Made by a program: the position numbers and the translations under genes. Below the pieces are notes generated by a model. The model was given only the letters and a program-made list of their open reading frames with translations. It was not told the origin of the DNA and made no database searches. From Verrucomicrobiales bacterium (lineage in GTDB: Bacteria > Verrucomicrobiota > Verrucomicrobiia > Verrucomicrobiales > DEV007), in NCBI GenBank assembly GCA_029210205.1, contig JARGOD010000037.1, forward strand, positions 1 to 46,303: DNA of 46,303 nt, written 5' to 3'. Numbering within the stretch: the stretch's first letter is position 1; the number at the start of each line of letters is the position of its first letter. Shown piece by piece: positions 1 to 6,832 of this stretch.

Positions 1-71
1 CTCATCTGCCGCTATCGCGGTGGTTCTGCTATTGTGATCGCAGTATGAAATGACAATAATTCCGGGCAAAT

Positions 72-2771
72 ATGCTGCCGCAATGTTCATCGGTGACTTT
101 TGCTATGGCTTTCGTTTGTTCGATTGCTAACGCAGAGCCCTTGTCGTTGGGGAGCCCAAAGATTTCCGGGAGCGGTGTAACGTCGACGATTTACGAGATT
201 CGCGGATCAGGAAAGCGTCAGAACCCTGTCCGTCGCGAGCTCTCGGAGGCCTACGATGGCGATACGCTTTTCGTTCGTTTCCGAATCGAATACAAGGCCT
301 CGACGATCGATACGCCATTTGGCGGCGAAGGCGAGTTTTTCGTGTTGTGGCTTGATTCTGAAGAGGGCACCGACGGTTCGGCCCATAGCGGTGGGATCCC
401 TAACATTGGCGTCCATGTGAAAGAGCATGTTAATCATTTCATGGCGCGTTTTTCGCCGGAAACGGAAGCATTTGGGCCGCCGCTAGTAGGCGATCTTGAG
501 ACAGTTTTAGTTGGGCGGCTGACCAAAACAAAGGCGGGTAAGAGCGCTGCCTTTGATCGCTTGGATCTCTGGGTGGACCCGGAAGAGGGTGATCTCAGTC
601 GTCCTGATGCGACTTCTACAGTGAAAAATCCCAGAGTGCGTGAGATACGCTGGCTCGGTTTCTCAACCGGGGGCAAGACCGAACCGGAGGACCGTATCCG
701 TGTTAGGGAACTGACAGTGGCGACGGGATGGAGAGAAGTGTTTAGTGCTCCAGCGGAGCAGACAGTTATTCTTCCTTCGGTGAAGCCGCTTTCTGAAAGC
801 GAGATTCCTCTACCTCCGAAGTATGTCGCGCCACCCTTGCCTGAGATCGTGGAAGTTGACCCTATTCCTGAAACGCTCGACACGGATCACTGGTCTTTTC
901 AGCCGATAGCACAGTCAGGTATTCCCGCTGTGGATAATGCGGAATGGGTGCGCTCTCCGATTGATGCTTTCATTGCGCAGCGTCATGAAGAACTGGGAGT
1001 CTCACCCGCACCTGTTGCTGAGTCTCAGATTTTGGCGCGCCGTATGGCCCTGGTCGTGACTGGCCTTCCGATTATTGATGAGGAAGCGCCGACCAATTTC
1101 GACGCATTTGCTGAAGACCTTCTTTCTTCTCCTGCTTTTGGAGAACGCTGGGGGAGGCACTGGCTCGATGTTGCTCGCTGGGCAGAGAGCAATGGCCACC
1201 AGCATAATCGAGACAGGTCTCATGCCTGGCGCTATCGAGACTGGGTTGTCGACGCGTTCAACGAAGACAAACCTTACGATGCGTTTCTTCGTGAACAAAT
1301 TGCGGGAGATGAGTTGATTCCGTTTTCAGCGGAGAACATCGTCGCGACGGGTTTTCTGGCAGCGGCACGTTATAGCGGGAACGAACTCGACAAAAATATT
1401 CAGCGAAACGAAATTCTTGTCGACATCGTGAATTCGACTTCTAAGGCATTTCTAGGGCTGACGATGGAGTGCGCACAATGCCACGATCATTTCTTCGATC
1501 CTATTACCCAGTGGGACTACTACCGGATGCAAGCCTTCTTTGCACAAGGTCAACCGGGCGACGTCGTGCTCGATCCGAAGGGCGGAGCGAGGCAACTTGT
1601 CGATCAGCGGTGGGGCATTTTTGAATCGGTTCGAGATCGCATGATCGAGGAGAAGCGGCAGCAGGGGGTGCCGGAACCGGTTCTCGTGATTCCTAAGAAT
1701 GTTCCGAAAGGAATGAGTGAGGCCGAGGCGTTGACTTTGAACAAAATCGAAGGCCGTCTCGCGAAACTTCCAACAGCATGGGCGTTTTATTCTCCAGTCA
1801 CTTCACCTCACGATCTTGCGGTGGCACCAACGGCGATTCGTTGGCCGCTACCTTTTCAGCGCGAGTCTCTTGAGCAGGCGAGGGTTCGATTTCTTGACCG
1901 TGGCGAGCCTTCGACTCCCGGCCCCGTTGCCACTCCGGGGTGGCTTCAAGTGCTGGGTGAAACCCCCGCAGACCTGAGAGGGCGGCCGCGGCTTGCTTTT
2001 GCCGAATGGTTGACGGATCCGCAGCATCCACTAACGGCACGAGTCTGGGTTAATCGTATTTGGCAGGGGTATTTTGGGACGGGATTGGTCGAAACGTCCG
2101 GTGACTTCGGCGTCGCTGGTTCGGAGCCATCTCATCCGCAACTGCTGGATTGGCTGGCTCGGGAATTGATCGATTCAGGTTGGAGCAGTAAACATGTTCA
2201 TCGACTTATTCTCCGTTCAAATACCTTCCGACAGAGTTCCCTCTTCTCGGCTAGTCATGCGAAGCGTGATCCAGCCAATGCTAGTTTGTGGAGGTGGCAG
2301 CCTCGCCGCCTCGAAGCGGAAGCGATTCGCGATTCGGTGCTCACCGTCGCTGGGGTTCTTGATTTGGAAATGGGTGGGGAAAGTGTTCCTCTTGATCAAG
2401 CCGGTAATTCCCTTCGCCGCAGCCTCTATCTCCAGCAGAAGCGAGATAGCTTGCCGCACCAACAGATGTTGTTTGATGGGGCCGGTGCAGTCACGAGTTG
2501 CGCGAAGCGTCGTGTATCAACGACAGGTCTCCAGCCTCTCTGGATGCTGAATAGCGAGTTCATCCAAACGATGTCAGAAATTCTTTCGAGGCGCATAGGA
2601 TCGGGCTCAGATAGCGCCGAAGCAATGGTCAGTCGCTTGATAAGTCTCGCTTACCAGAGAGATGGAGATAAAGATGAGATTGATCGGCTCGTTTCGCTGA
2701 TGAGCGAGTCTTCGTTCGAAGACGCCGTTTCCGTCATTTTAAACACGAACGAGTTTATATACGTGCCGTGA
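72..2771 (+). CDS. Exported DUF1549/DUF1553 protein with a heme-type CXXCH motif
   Basis: This 899-residue protein starts with a signal peptide (about residues 1-21, ending near ANA-EP). Residues about 25-225 form a beta-rich region I cannot name. About 285-495 match DUF1549 (PSCyt2), with the typical WRYRDWVVDAFNEDKPYD stretch and a C467-A-Q-C470-H471 motif. About 640-880 match DUF1553 (PSD1), with the typical RVWVNRIWQGYFG and SGDFG segments. Family members are common in planctomycetes and verrucomicrobia, where they are encoded beside DUF1501 proteins. They are thought to act in the periplasm on complex polysaccharides, but the reaction is not established. The usual N-terminal cytochrome domain (PSCyt1) is absent, so the single CXXCH is the only heme-like site. 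The start follows an in-frame-blocked ATG at 46, which stops after two codons. The stop overlaps the next gene's possible GTG start, which suggests translational coupling. Confidence 0.9.
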   Translation: MLPQCSSVTFAMAFVCSIANAEPLSLGSPKISGSGVTSTIYEIRGSGKRQNPVRRELSEAYDGDTLFVRFRIEYKASTIDTPFGGEGEFFVLWLDSEEGTDGSAHSGGIPNIGVHVKEHVNHFMARFSPETEAFGPPLVGDLETVLVGRLTKTKAGKSAAFDRLDLWVDPEEGDLSRPDATSTVKNPRVREIRWLGFSTGGKTEPEDRIRVRELTVATGWREVFSAPAEQTVILPSVKPLSESEIPLPPKYVAPPLPEIVEVDPIPETLDTDHWSFQPIAQSGIPAVDNAEWVRSPIDAFIAQRHEELGVSPAPVAESQILARRMALVVTGLPIIDEEAPTNFDAFAEDLLSSPAFGERWGRHWLDVARWAESNGHQHNRDRSHAWRYRDWVVDAFNEDKPYDAFLREQIAGDELIPFSAENIVATGFLAAARYSGNELDKNIQRNEILVDIVNSTSKAFLGLTMECAQCHDHFFDPITQWDYYRMQAFFAQGQPGDVVLDPKGGARQLVDQRWGIFESVRDRMIEEKRQQGVPEPVLVIPKNVPKGMSEAEALTLNKIEGRLAKLPTAWAFYSPVTSPHDLAVAPTAIRWPLPFQRESLEQARVRFLDRGEPSTPGPVATPGWLQVLGETPADLRGRPRLAFAEWLTDPQHPLTARVWVNRIWQGYFGTGLVETSGDFGVAGSEPSHPQLLDWLARELIDSGWSSKHVHRLILRSNTFRQSSLFSASHAKRDPANASLWRWQPRRLEAEAIRDSVLTVAGVLDLEMGGESVPLDQAGNSLRRSLYLQQKRDSLPHQQMLFDGAGAVTSCAKRRVSTTGLQPLWMLNSEFIQTMSEILSRRIGSGSDSAEAMVSRLISLAYQRDGDKDEIDRLVSLMSESSFEDAVSVILNTNEFIYVP

Positions 2772-2773
2772 CC

Positions 2774-4168
2774 ATGAGCTTAAGACATCCATCGAGTCGC
2801 CGTGATTTTCTCTCCGCAAGCTTTGGCATAGGAGCGGGATCACTTGGGCTGGAGACACTTCTGGCAGAACAATCAGGAAAACTTGCTGTGGGAGGTTCGC
2901 ATTTCGCCCCGACGGCGGAGCGGGTCATTTTTTTGTTCATGTCAGGAGGCCCGAGTCAGGTCGACACGTTCGATCCCAAGCCAGAGCTTGCGAAGCTCGC
3001 GGGAAAGGATGTTCCTGAGTCCATTGCGGCGACCGTTCCGAAGATCAAACGTGCGGGCCTGAAGAATCTGATGGCTTCTCCGTGGGAATTTCAACAGCAC
3101 GGCGAGAGCGGTATTCCCGTTTCGGAGTTGCTTCCGGCAACAGCAAAGCATGTCGATGACCTCTGCGTTATTCGTTCAATGCAGCACCGCAACCCTGTCC
3201 ACGGCCCCGGCGAATGTGTCGCACTTACCGGAACCGGCGCTGGCGACCGGCCGAGTATTGGTGCCTGGTCGATTTATGGGCTCGGGAGCGAAACTCAGAA
3301 TCTGCCAGCTTTCGTGACCATGAATCTCCACAGCGATGGGATGCAGTTTCCGCAGGCAGCAGGATGGGGAGCAGGATTTCTCCCTCCTCAGTATCAAGGC
3401 ACAGTGGTTGACCCGGAGGAGGGGATCCGCGATGTCGCGATGCCGGAAGGATTTACGAAGTCGCGCCGCAGAGATCAGCTTGGTGCGATCGATTGGTTCA
3501 ATCGCCGTCATCTTTCTCAACTCGGGCATCACCCCGAAATCGAAGCCCGGATTCGTTCTTACGAGATGGCGTTTCGTCTTCAGACGGCTGCTCCGGAGTT
3601 GTTTGAATTGTCTGGCGAATCGGCAGCGACGCGAGCGTTGTATGGATTGGACACCTCGCCTACGAAACAGAGCGGACGCGGTTGTCTCCTTGCTCGCCGT
3701 ATGGTCGAGAGAGGTGTTCGCTATGTGCAATTGAGAATTGGCGGTTGGGACGCACATGGAAACATAAAGGGGAATCACGAGAGAATGTGTGGCATTACAG
3801 ATCGCCCCATCGCGGCTCTTTTGAGCGATTTGAAGCAGCGGGGGTTGTTTGATTCCACTCTCGTCGTTTGGGCCGGAGAGTTTGGCCGTACGCCTACCAT
3901 GGAAGGCAAAGCCAATGGTCGCGATCATTCGCCCGCCGGGTATTCAGTCTGGTTGGCAGGGGGTGGGGTAAAAGGAGGGCAAATTATCGGTCAAACCGAT
4001 CCGATTGGCTACGTCACGGTTGATAGGCCTGTTAGTCCGCACGATTTCCATGCGACGATTTTACACTCCCTTGGTTTGCGCGCTGACCGACTTACCTACA
4101 ATCACCATGGCCGAGATGAGGTTCCTACGGTTTTCGGGGGGGACGCAGTGACGGAAGTCTTTGGGTGA
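2774..4168 (+). CDS. DUF1501 family protein with Tat signal
   Basis: This 464-residue protein belongs to the DUF1501 family, a relative of the alkaline phosphatase/sulfatase fold. An N-terminal twin-arginine signal (SRRDFLSASFG followed by a short hydrophobic stretch) predicts export of a folded protein by Tat. Recognisable family segments are FLFMSGGPSQVDTFDPKP near residue 55, a GGWDAHGNI motif in the middle, and VWAGEFGRTPTMEG followed by NGRDH near the C-terminus. These aspartate and histidine clusters resemble metal ligands. It is cotranscribed with the DUF1549/DUF1553 gene just upstream. A GTG at 2768 would add two residues and overlap the upstream stop as GTGA; I prefer the ATG because it places the Tat motif normally. 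The pair is a hallmark of this bacterial group, but its substrate is unknown. Confidence 0.9.
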   Translation: MSLRHPSSRRDFLSASFGIGAGSLGLETLLAEQSGKLAVGGSHFAPTAERVIFLFMSGGPSQVDTFDPKPELAKLAGKDVPESIAATVPKIKRAGLKNLMASPWEFQQHGESGIPVSELLPATAKHVDDLCVIRSMQHRNPVHGPGECVALTGTGAGDRPSIGAWSIYGLGSETQNLPAFVTMNLHSDGMQFPQAAGWGAGFLPPQYQGTVVDPEEGIRDVAMPEGFTKSRRRDQLGAIDWFNRRHLSQLGHHPEIEARIRSYEMAFRLQTAAPELFELSGESAATRALYGLDTSPTKQSGRGCLLARRMVERGVRYVQLRIGGWDAHGNIKGNHERMCGITDRPIAALLSDLKQRGLFDSTLVVWAGEFGRTPTMEGKANGRDHSPAGYSVWLAGGGVKGGQIIGQTDPIGYVTVDRPVSPHDFHATILHSLGLRADRLTYNHHGRDEVPTVFGGDAVTEVFG

Positions 4169-4489
4169 TAGGATGCTTCTTCACATAGGCATTCAGCATT
4201 AGGTTCCTATGTTGAGTAAATCAGTTCTCTAGTGGCACGATGGTCTACTAGCACTACCGATAGCAGACAGATTTCCAAATTCCAGGAAGAGGAACGCTTG
4301 GTGGTTTTTGGCATGAGAGTTTGAGATCGCCTCGCCAAGTTAATGTCTATGGTCGCTTCCCGCAGCATGTCTGTGACTCAGCTTGTTTTTCATCACAGGA
4401 ATCCCGGCAGAGTGGTTAAACGGTTTCAAATTTCACTCTTGAATCAAAGCTTGATCTTGAGCCGAATATTCATCTTACTCTGATTCGGT
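4169..4489. other. Intergenic stretch without a recognised gene
   Basis: These 321 bases hold no convincing reading frame. The only structure I see is the weak hairpin at 4183-4212. A short segment around 4406-4440 (GGCAGAGTGGTTAAACGG, then GGTTTCAAATTTC) resembles tRNA D-arm and T-arm consensus pieces, but no cloverleaf can be built around it. Confidence 0.5.
4183..4212 (+). terminator. Weak hairpin after the DUF1549/DUF1501 pair
   Basis: ACATAGG at 4183-4189 pairs with CCTATGT at 4206-4212 across a 16-base loop, 15 bases past the DUF1501 stop. There is no T-run, so it could be a weak or factor-dependent terminator, or chance. Confidence 0.3.
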
Positions 4490-5419
4490 TTGAACATCTC
4501 TGAAAAGAACAATCTAACGACACGCCTGCCTCAGGTTTCATTACTGATGGTCGGAATCTGTCTGATTTGCTCGATTGGATCGGCGGAGATGCGTCGGACT
4601 TTTCGAAACAAAGAGGGACAGGAGATAGAGGCAGAAGTCCTCAAGCTTCGCTCGGGAAATTTGCTCGAAATTCGACGGCAGAGCGATGGCAGGGTCTTTA
4701 ATATTCCAATCATTGATTTGAGTCTCGAGGATCAGCAGTATTTGGCTGAAAACCTGGGTGAGCTAGTTTCCCTTGGAATGGAGGCTTCGATCGTTCCGTT
4801 TCAAGAACGTGAAATTGATTTAGGCACTGCTGCGCCGGGGCGTCTCGAGATAACAGGCGATAGGGCTTTTCCTTTGGTCGTGTTTGAAGGCGACAAGGAT
4901 TTTATTATGGGAGCAGCTTCCATTGCGGGAAAGGGAAGGGCGGTTGTTTTCTCGCATTCACAATTCTGTAAGGAGCTGGTGGAAAGTGATTCCGGCGCCG
5001 AGCCGCTATTTCTGAATGCCGTAAAATGGGCTTCAGGAAAGAGGAATCCCAGGATGATGATCAAGGGAGCCCCCAAATTAGAAGGAAAGCTGAAGAGAGA
5101 GGATTTTGTCCTCGTCTCAACAGATTTTACGGATGCTTCGCTTTCCCGATGCGATCTTGTCGTCTTAATTGGCACCCTTACCTTAGCTGATCCTGAGCTC
5201 GCGTCTGTCGGCCGTTTTCTCGCTGGCGGCGGCGGACTTATTCTTGCGTCGGTGCCATGGGCCTTTGCTGGGAAATACTCAAATTTTGAAGAGGACTTTC
5301 CAGGAAATCGACTTCTCAGCATGGGCGACGTTCGCTTCTTTCCAAAAGGATCCGTCAAAGGGGGAACTGGCTTGATCGTTGAAGGGAATCCTATCGTTGT
5401 TGTGCCTGATAGTGACTAG
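4490..5419 (+). CDS. Exported protein with SHD1-like and M60-type gatase-like domains, no protease domain
   Basis: This is a 309-residue protein of unknown function. A hydrophobic signal segment lies at about residues 16-31 (VSLLMVGICLICSIGS). About 33-80 (RTFRNKEGQEIEAEVLKL through FNIPIIDLSLEDQQYL) resembles the SHD1-type small beta domain often found in exported proteins of this group. From about 90 onward it matches the glutamine-amidotransferase-like N-terminal half of M60/enhancin-type proteins: GKGRAVVFSHSQF, a LFLNAVKWASG segment and RFLAGGGGLILASVPWAF. The M60 metalloprotease half with HExxH is missing, and the frame ends with a stop before a convergent gene, so no remnant follows. 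The start is uncertain. TTG at 4490 is the first possible codon after a stop; ATG at 4547 would leave a very short signal peptide. It may be a binding or sensory remnant of a larger family. Confidence 0.7.
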   Translation: MNISEKNNLTTRLPQVSLLMVGICLICSIGSAEMRRTFRNKEGQEIEAEVLKLRSGNLLEIRRQSDGRVFNIPIIDLSLEDQQYLAENLGELVSLGMEASIVPFQEREIDLGTAAPGRLEITGDRAFPLVVFEGDKDFIMGAASIAGKGRAVVFSHSQFCKELVESDSGAEPLFLNAVKWASGKRNPRMMIKGAPKLEGKLKREDFVLVSTDFTDASLSRCDLVVLIGTLTLADPELASVGRFLAGGGGLILASVPWAFAGKYSNFEEDFPGNRLLSMGDVRFFPKGSVKGGTGLIVEGNPIVVVPDSD

Positions 5420-5436
5420 CTAGAGGTTCTCATCAC

Positions 5437-5467
5437 TCACTCGATTTTAGTATGAGTTATCGAGTGA
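5437..5467. terminator. Hairpin between convergent genes
   Basis: TCACTCGAT at 5437-5445 pairs perfectly with ATCGAGTGA at 5459-5467 across a 13-base loop. It sits between two convergent stops (5419 and 5477), as expected of a bidirectional terminator, though no long T-run follows on either strand. Confidence 0.6.
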
Positions 5468-5476
5468 TGGAAGCGG

Positions 5477-6025
5477 CTAAGCGATTTGAATAGTCTCGTC
5501 CAGGATATTGAGAGCGTCAGCCATTTTGGCTTTTCCCTCCTCCTTTTGAGGGTCGATAAATCTCACGCAGGGAGCGATCTCAGGGAGTTGTTCCAGGTTA
5601 CGTTGGAAAATGGGATTTTCGTAGAGTGAGAGATGCCCAGTTGCGGCAATCAGCACGGGAGTTTTCTGGCCGATGGCGCTGGCAACGAGAGTCGTGACGG
5701 CATTACTTGCGAGACCTGCTGCGATCGCGTTAACCGTATTAATCGTCGCCGGGGCAATCGTGACGACGTCCTCGGTGCAGATGTGTTCAGCGAGGCCTGA
5801 GAGTTCGACGACGATTGGTTTGGCCGCCGCCCATTCGAGAGCGGCTTGGCCTATAAATTTGAGTGCTTCCGGAGTCGCGTAGACATTCACTTCCGCGCCC
5901 TCGCGACGGAAATGACGGATTAGTTTGACCGCTTCAACTGAGGCGATCCCACCGGTCACACAAAGGGCGACGATTTTGCCCTTGAGACGGTCGCCGATCA
6001 GTTCAACGTTGAGGTCATCGTTCAT
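5477..6025 (-). CDS. Dfp/CoaC-like flavoprotein (PPC decarboxylase fold)
   Basis: This 182-residue protein is of the homo-oligomeric flavin-containing Cys decarboxylase type. It has the Rossmann-like start GKIVALCVTGGIASVEAVKLI, an AEHI segment carrying the conserved histidine, and VTIAPATINTVNAIAAGLASN, where phosphopantothenoylcysteine decarboxylases have APATANT and bind FMN. That shape suggests an FMN enzyme. No fused CoaB (synthetase) half is present, and the gene is not beside coenzyme A genes, so the substrate is open. It is last in a three-gene minus-strand unit. The ATG used here has no Shine-Dalgarno sequence. AGGAG at 6073-6077 sits five bases before an in-frame CTG (6065-6067), which would give 196 residues and include the conserved-looking DRTKPHAYGVG stretch. 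Confidence 0.8.
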   Translation of the reverse strand: MNDDLNVELIGDRLKGKIVALCVTGGIASVEAVKLIRHFRREGAEVNVYATPEALKFIGQAALEWAAAKPIVVELSGLAEHICTEDVVTIAPATINTVNAIAAGLASNAVTTLVASAIGQKTPVLIAATGHLSLYENPIFQRNLEQLPEIAPCVRFIDPQKEEGKAKMADALNILDETIQIA

Positions 6026-6075
6026 TCCGACACCGTACGCGTGAGGTTTGGTGCGGTCAACGACCAGAGAGACTC

Positions 6076-6303
6076 CTAGTTTTGTCCGTGAACAACGGGG
6101 CAGGGAGTTTCTCCCATGCCGATGAGGAGATGAGCAAGGCCGGGGTGGTGCTTCACAATATCTTCGGCAAGATCGCGCAGACTCTCTTCGAAAGCAGCTT
6201 TGATTTCCGGGTCGTTCTGACAAAGTTCCTCGGGAGAGAGGGAAGCCGTTTCAAGAAGCTCGAGGGCTTCACTCTGGTTGGGTGCCTGGTCGGGGAGATA
6301 CAT
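6076..6303 (-). CDS. Small acidic protein of unknown function
   Basis: This 75-residue protein is not recognised. It is acidic and probably mostly helical (SEALELLETASLSPEELC, then PEIKAAFEESLRDLAEDIV), with a short C-terminal tail PCPVVHGQN. I take it as real because the competing frame over the same bases encodes an arginine- and cysteine-rich sequence without protein-like character. It also sits in line between the RHH-like gene (69 bases upstream) and the flavoprotein. Its TAG stop overlaps the AGGAG that probably serves the flavoprotein, a sign of coupled translation. It could be a partner subunit of either neighbour. Confidence 0.6.
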   Translation of the reverse strand: MYLPDQAPNQSEALELLETASLSPEELCQNDPEIKAAFEESLRDLAEDIVKHHPGLAHLLIGMGETPCPVVHGQN

Positions 6304-6372
6304 GGTGTTGAGTGGTGGTTCCTTGTTGGCAGTGTGGTCTCCCTCGCGGGAGTGTCATTGAGCGCTACTCCC

Positions 6373-6573
6373 TTATCCTGTGAATTTTGGCGTGGGTGCC
6401 TGTCCGTCTTTCTGCAAATCCCGTATTTTCTCCTTGAGAAGGATCAGCGCTGTGTCGGCGGCATTTTTGCCGTAGAAGCCCGACCGGGACAGTTCTTCGA
6501 GCAGCTCCTTCACCTGTGGAGTGGCGGAAAGAGTGATCTGAACGGTCTCGGTCGTGTTCTTTGGTCTTGCCAT
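6373..6573 (-). CDS. Small ribbon-helix-helix-like DNA-binding protein
   Basis: This 66-residue protein has a short basic start (MARPKNT), one predicted beta strand (TVQITLS) and two helices (PQVKELLEELSRSG and KNAADTALILLKEKIRDL). This is the order of a MetJ/Arc-type ribbon-helix-helix fold, in which the strand pairs in a dimer and reads DNA. It is the first gene of the unit that runs on to the acidic protein and the flavoprotein. An inverted repeat lies between its promoter and its start codon (6576-6593), which fits self-repression. Beyond the strand-helix-helix pattern I have no family-specific residue to rely on. Confidence 0.7.
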   Translation of the reverse strand: MARPKNTTETVQITLSATPQVKELLEELSRSGFYGKNAADTALILLKEKIRDLQKDGQAPTPKFTG

Positions 6574-6575
6574 AA

Positions 6576-6593
6576 ATTCCGCTTAAATGGAAT
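6576..6593. promoter_or_regulatory. Inverted repeat, candidate operator
   Basis: ATTCC (6576-6580) and GGAAT (6589-6593) form a symmetric site with an eight-base centre. It lies just downstream of the predicted -10 box and directly before the start codon of the RHH-like gene. A second short repeat, ATTCTT (6603-6608) with AAGAAT (6616-6621), overlaps the -10 region. Placement suggests autorepression by the first gene product; this is inference. Confidence 0.45.
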
Positions 6594-6605
6594 AACTATG
6601 CCATT

Positions 6606-6633
6606 CTTATAGGGAAAGAATCCGACAAGTCAA
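6606..6633 (-). promoter_or_regulatory. Sigma70-type promoter for the RHH/acidic/flavoprotein unit
   Basis: Reading the minus strand, TTGACT (6633-6628) and TATAAG (6611-6606) are separated by 16 bases, close to the sigma70 consensus. Transcription would start near 6600, about 25 bases before the RHH-like start codon. Confidence 0.65.
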
Positions 6634-6674
6634 CGGTTTTGGGGCATTTTGTGAAAAAAATCTGATATTTCAGT

Positions 6675-6824
6675 GTCGGAAGGCTGAGAAAGATCAGGAT
6701 GCAGCGAAACGCTGATGAGCGTTTCAGTCCGACCGGTAGAATGGATCAGGAGAGCCTCAGCCTGCCGATGATGACGAGGGCAACGGCAGGATTCAGTCTT
6801 AATGCTTTTGACGAATCTGTCGGA
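6675..6824. other. Cluster of inverted repeats between two minus-strand genes
   Basis: Several complementary segments occur here. GAAACGCT (6706-6713) pairs with AGCGTTTC (6718-6725) over a four-base loop. CCTGCCG (6761-6767) pairs with CGGCAGG (6784-6790). TCCGAC (6728-6733) can pair either with GTCGGA at 6675-6680 or with GTCGGA at 6819-6824. The region follows the stop of the lipoprotein gene on the minus strand, so it may be its terminator. The mutually exclusive pairings would also suit a structured RNA. Confidence 0.4.
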
Positions 6825-6832
6825 CGAGGCGT

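Noticed and set aside
3176..3928. A 250-codon minus-strand frame within the DUF1501 gene
   Set aside because: It is a shadow of a well-supported plus-strand gene, with basic, low-quality sequence.
4406..4440. tRNA-like pieces (GGCAGAGTGGTTAAACGG and GGTTTCAAATTTC)
   Set aside because: No acceptor or anticodon stem can be formed around them, and the spacing is wrong for a tRNA.
6073..6090. A -1 frameshift joining the acidic protein to the flavoprotein at ACAAAAC-TAG
   Set aside because: The frame relation is right, but the site does not re-pair in the P site, and the AGGAG just downstream explains the arrangement by re-initiation.
6026..6223. A longer N-terminus for the flavoprotein reaching to 6223
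   Set aside because: That extension overlaps the acidic small gene and encodes an Arg/Cys/Ser-rich sequence unlike the rest of the protein.
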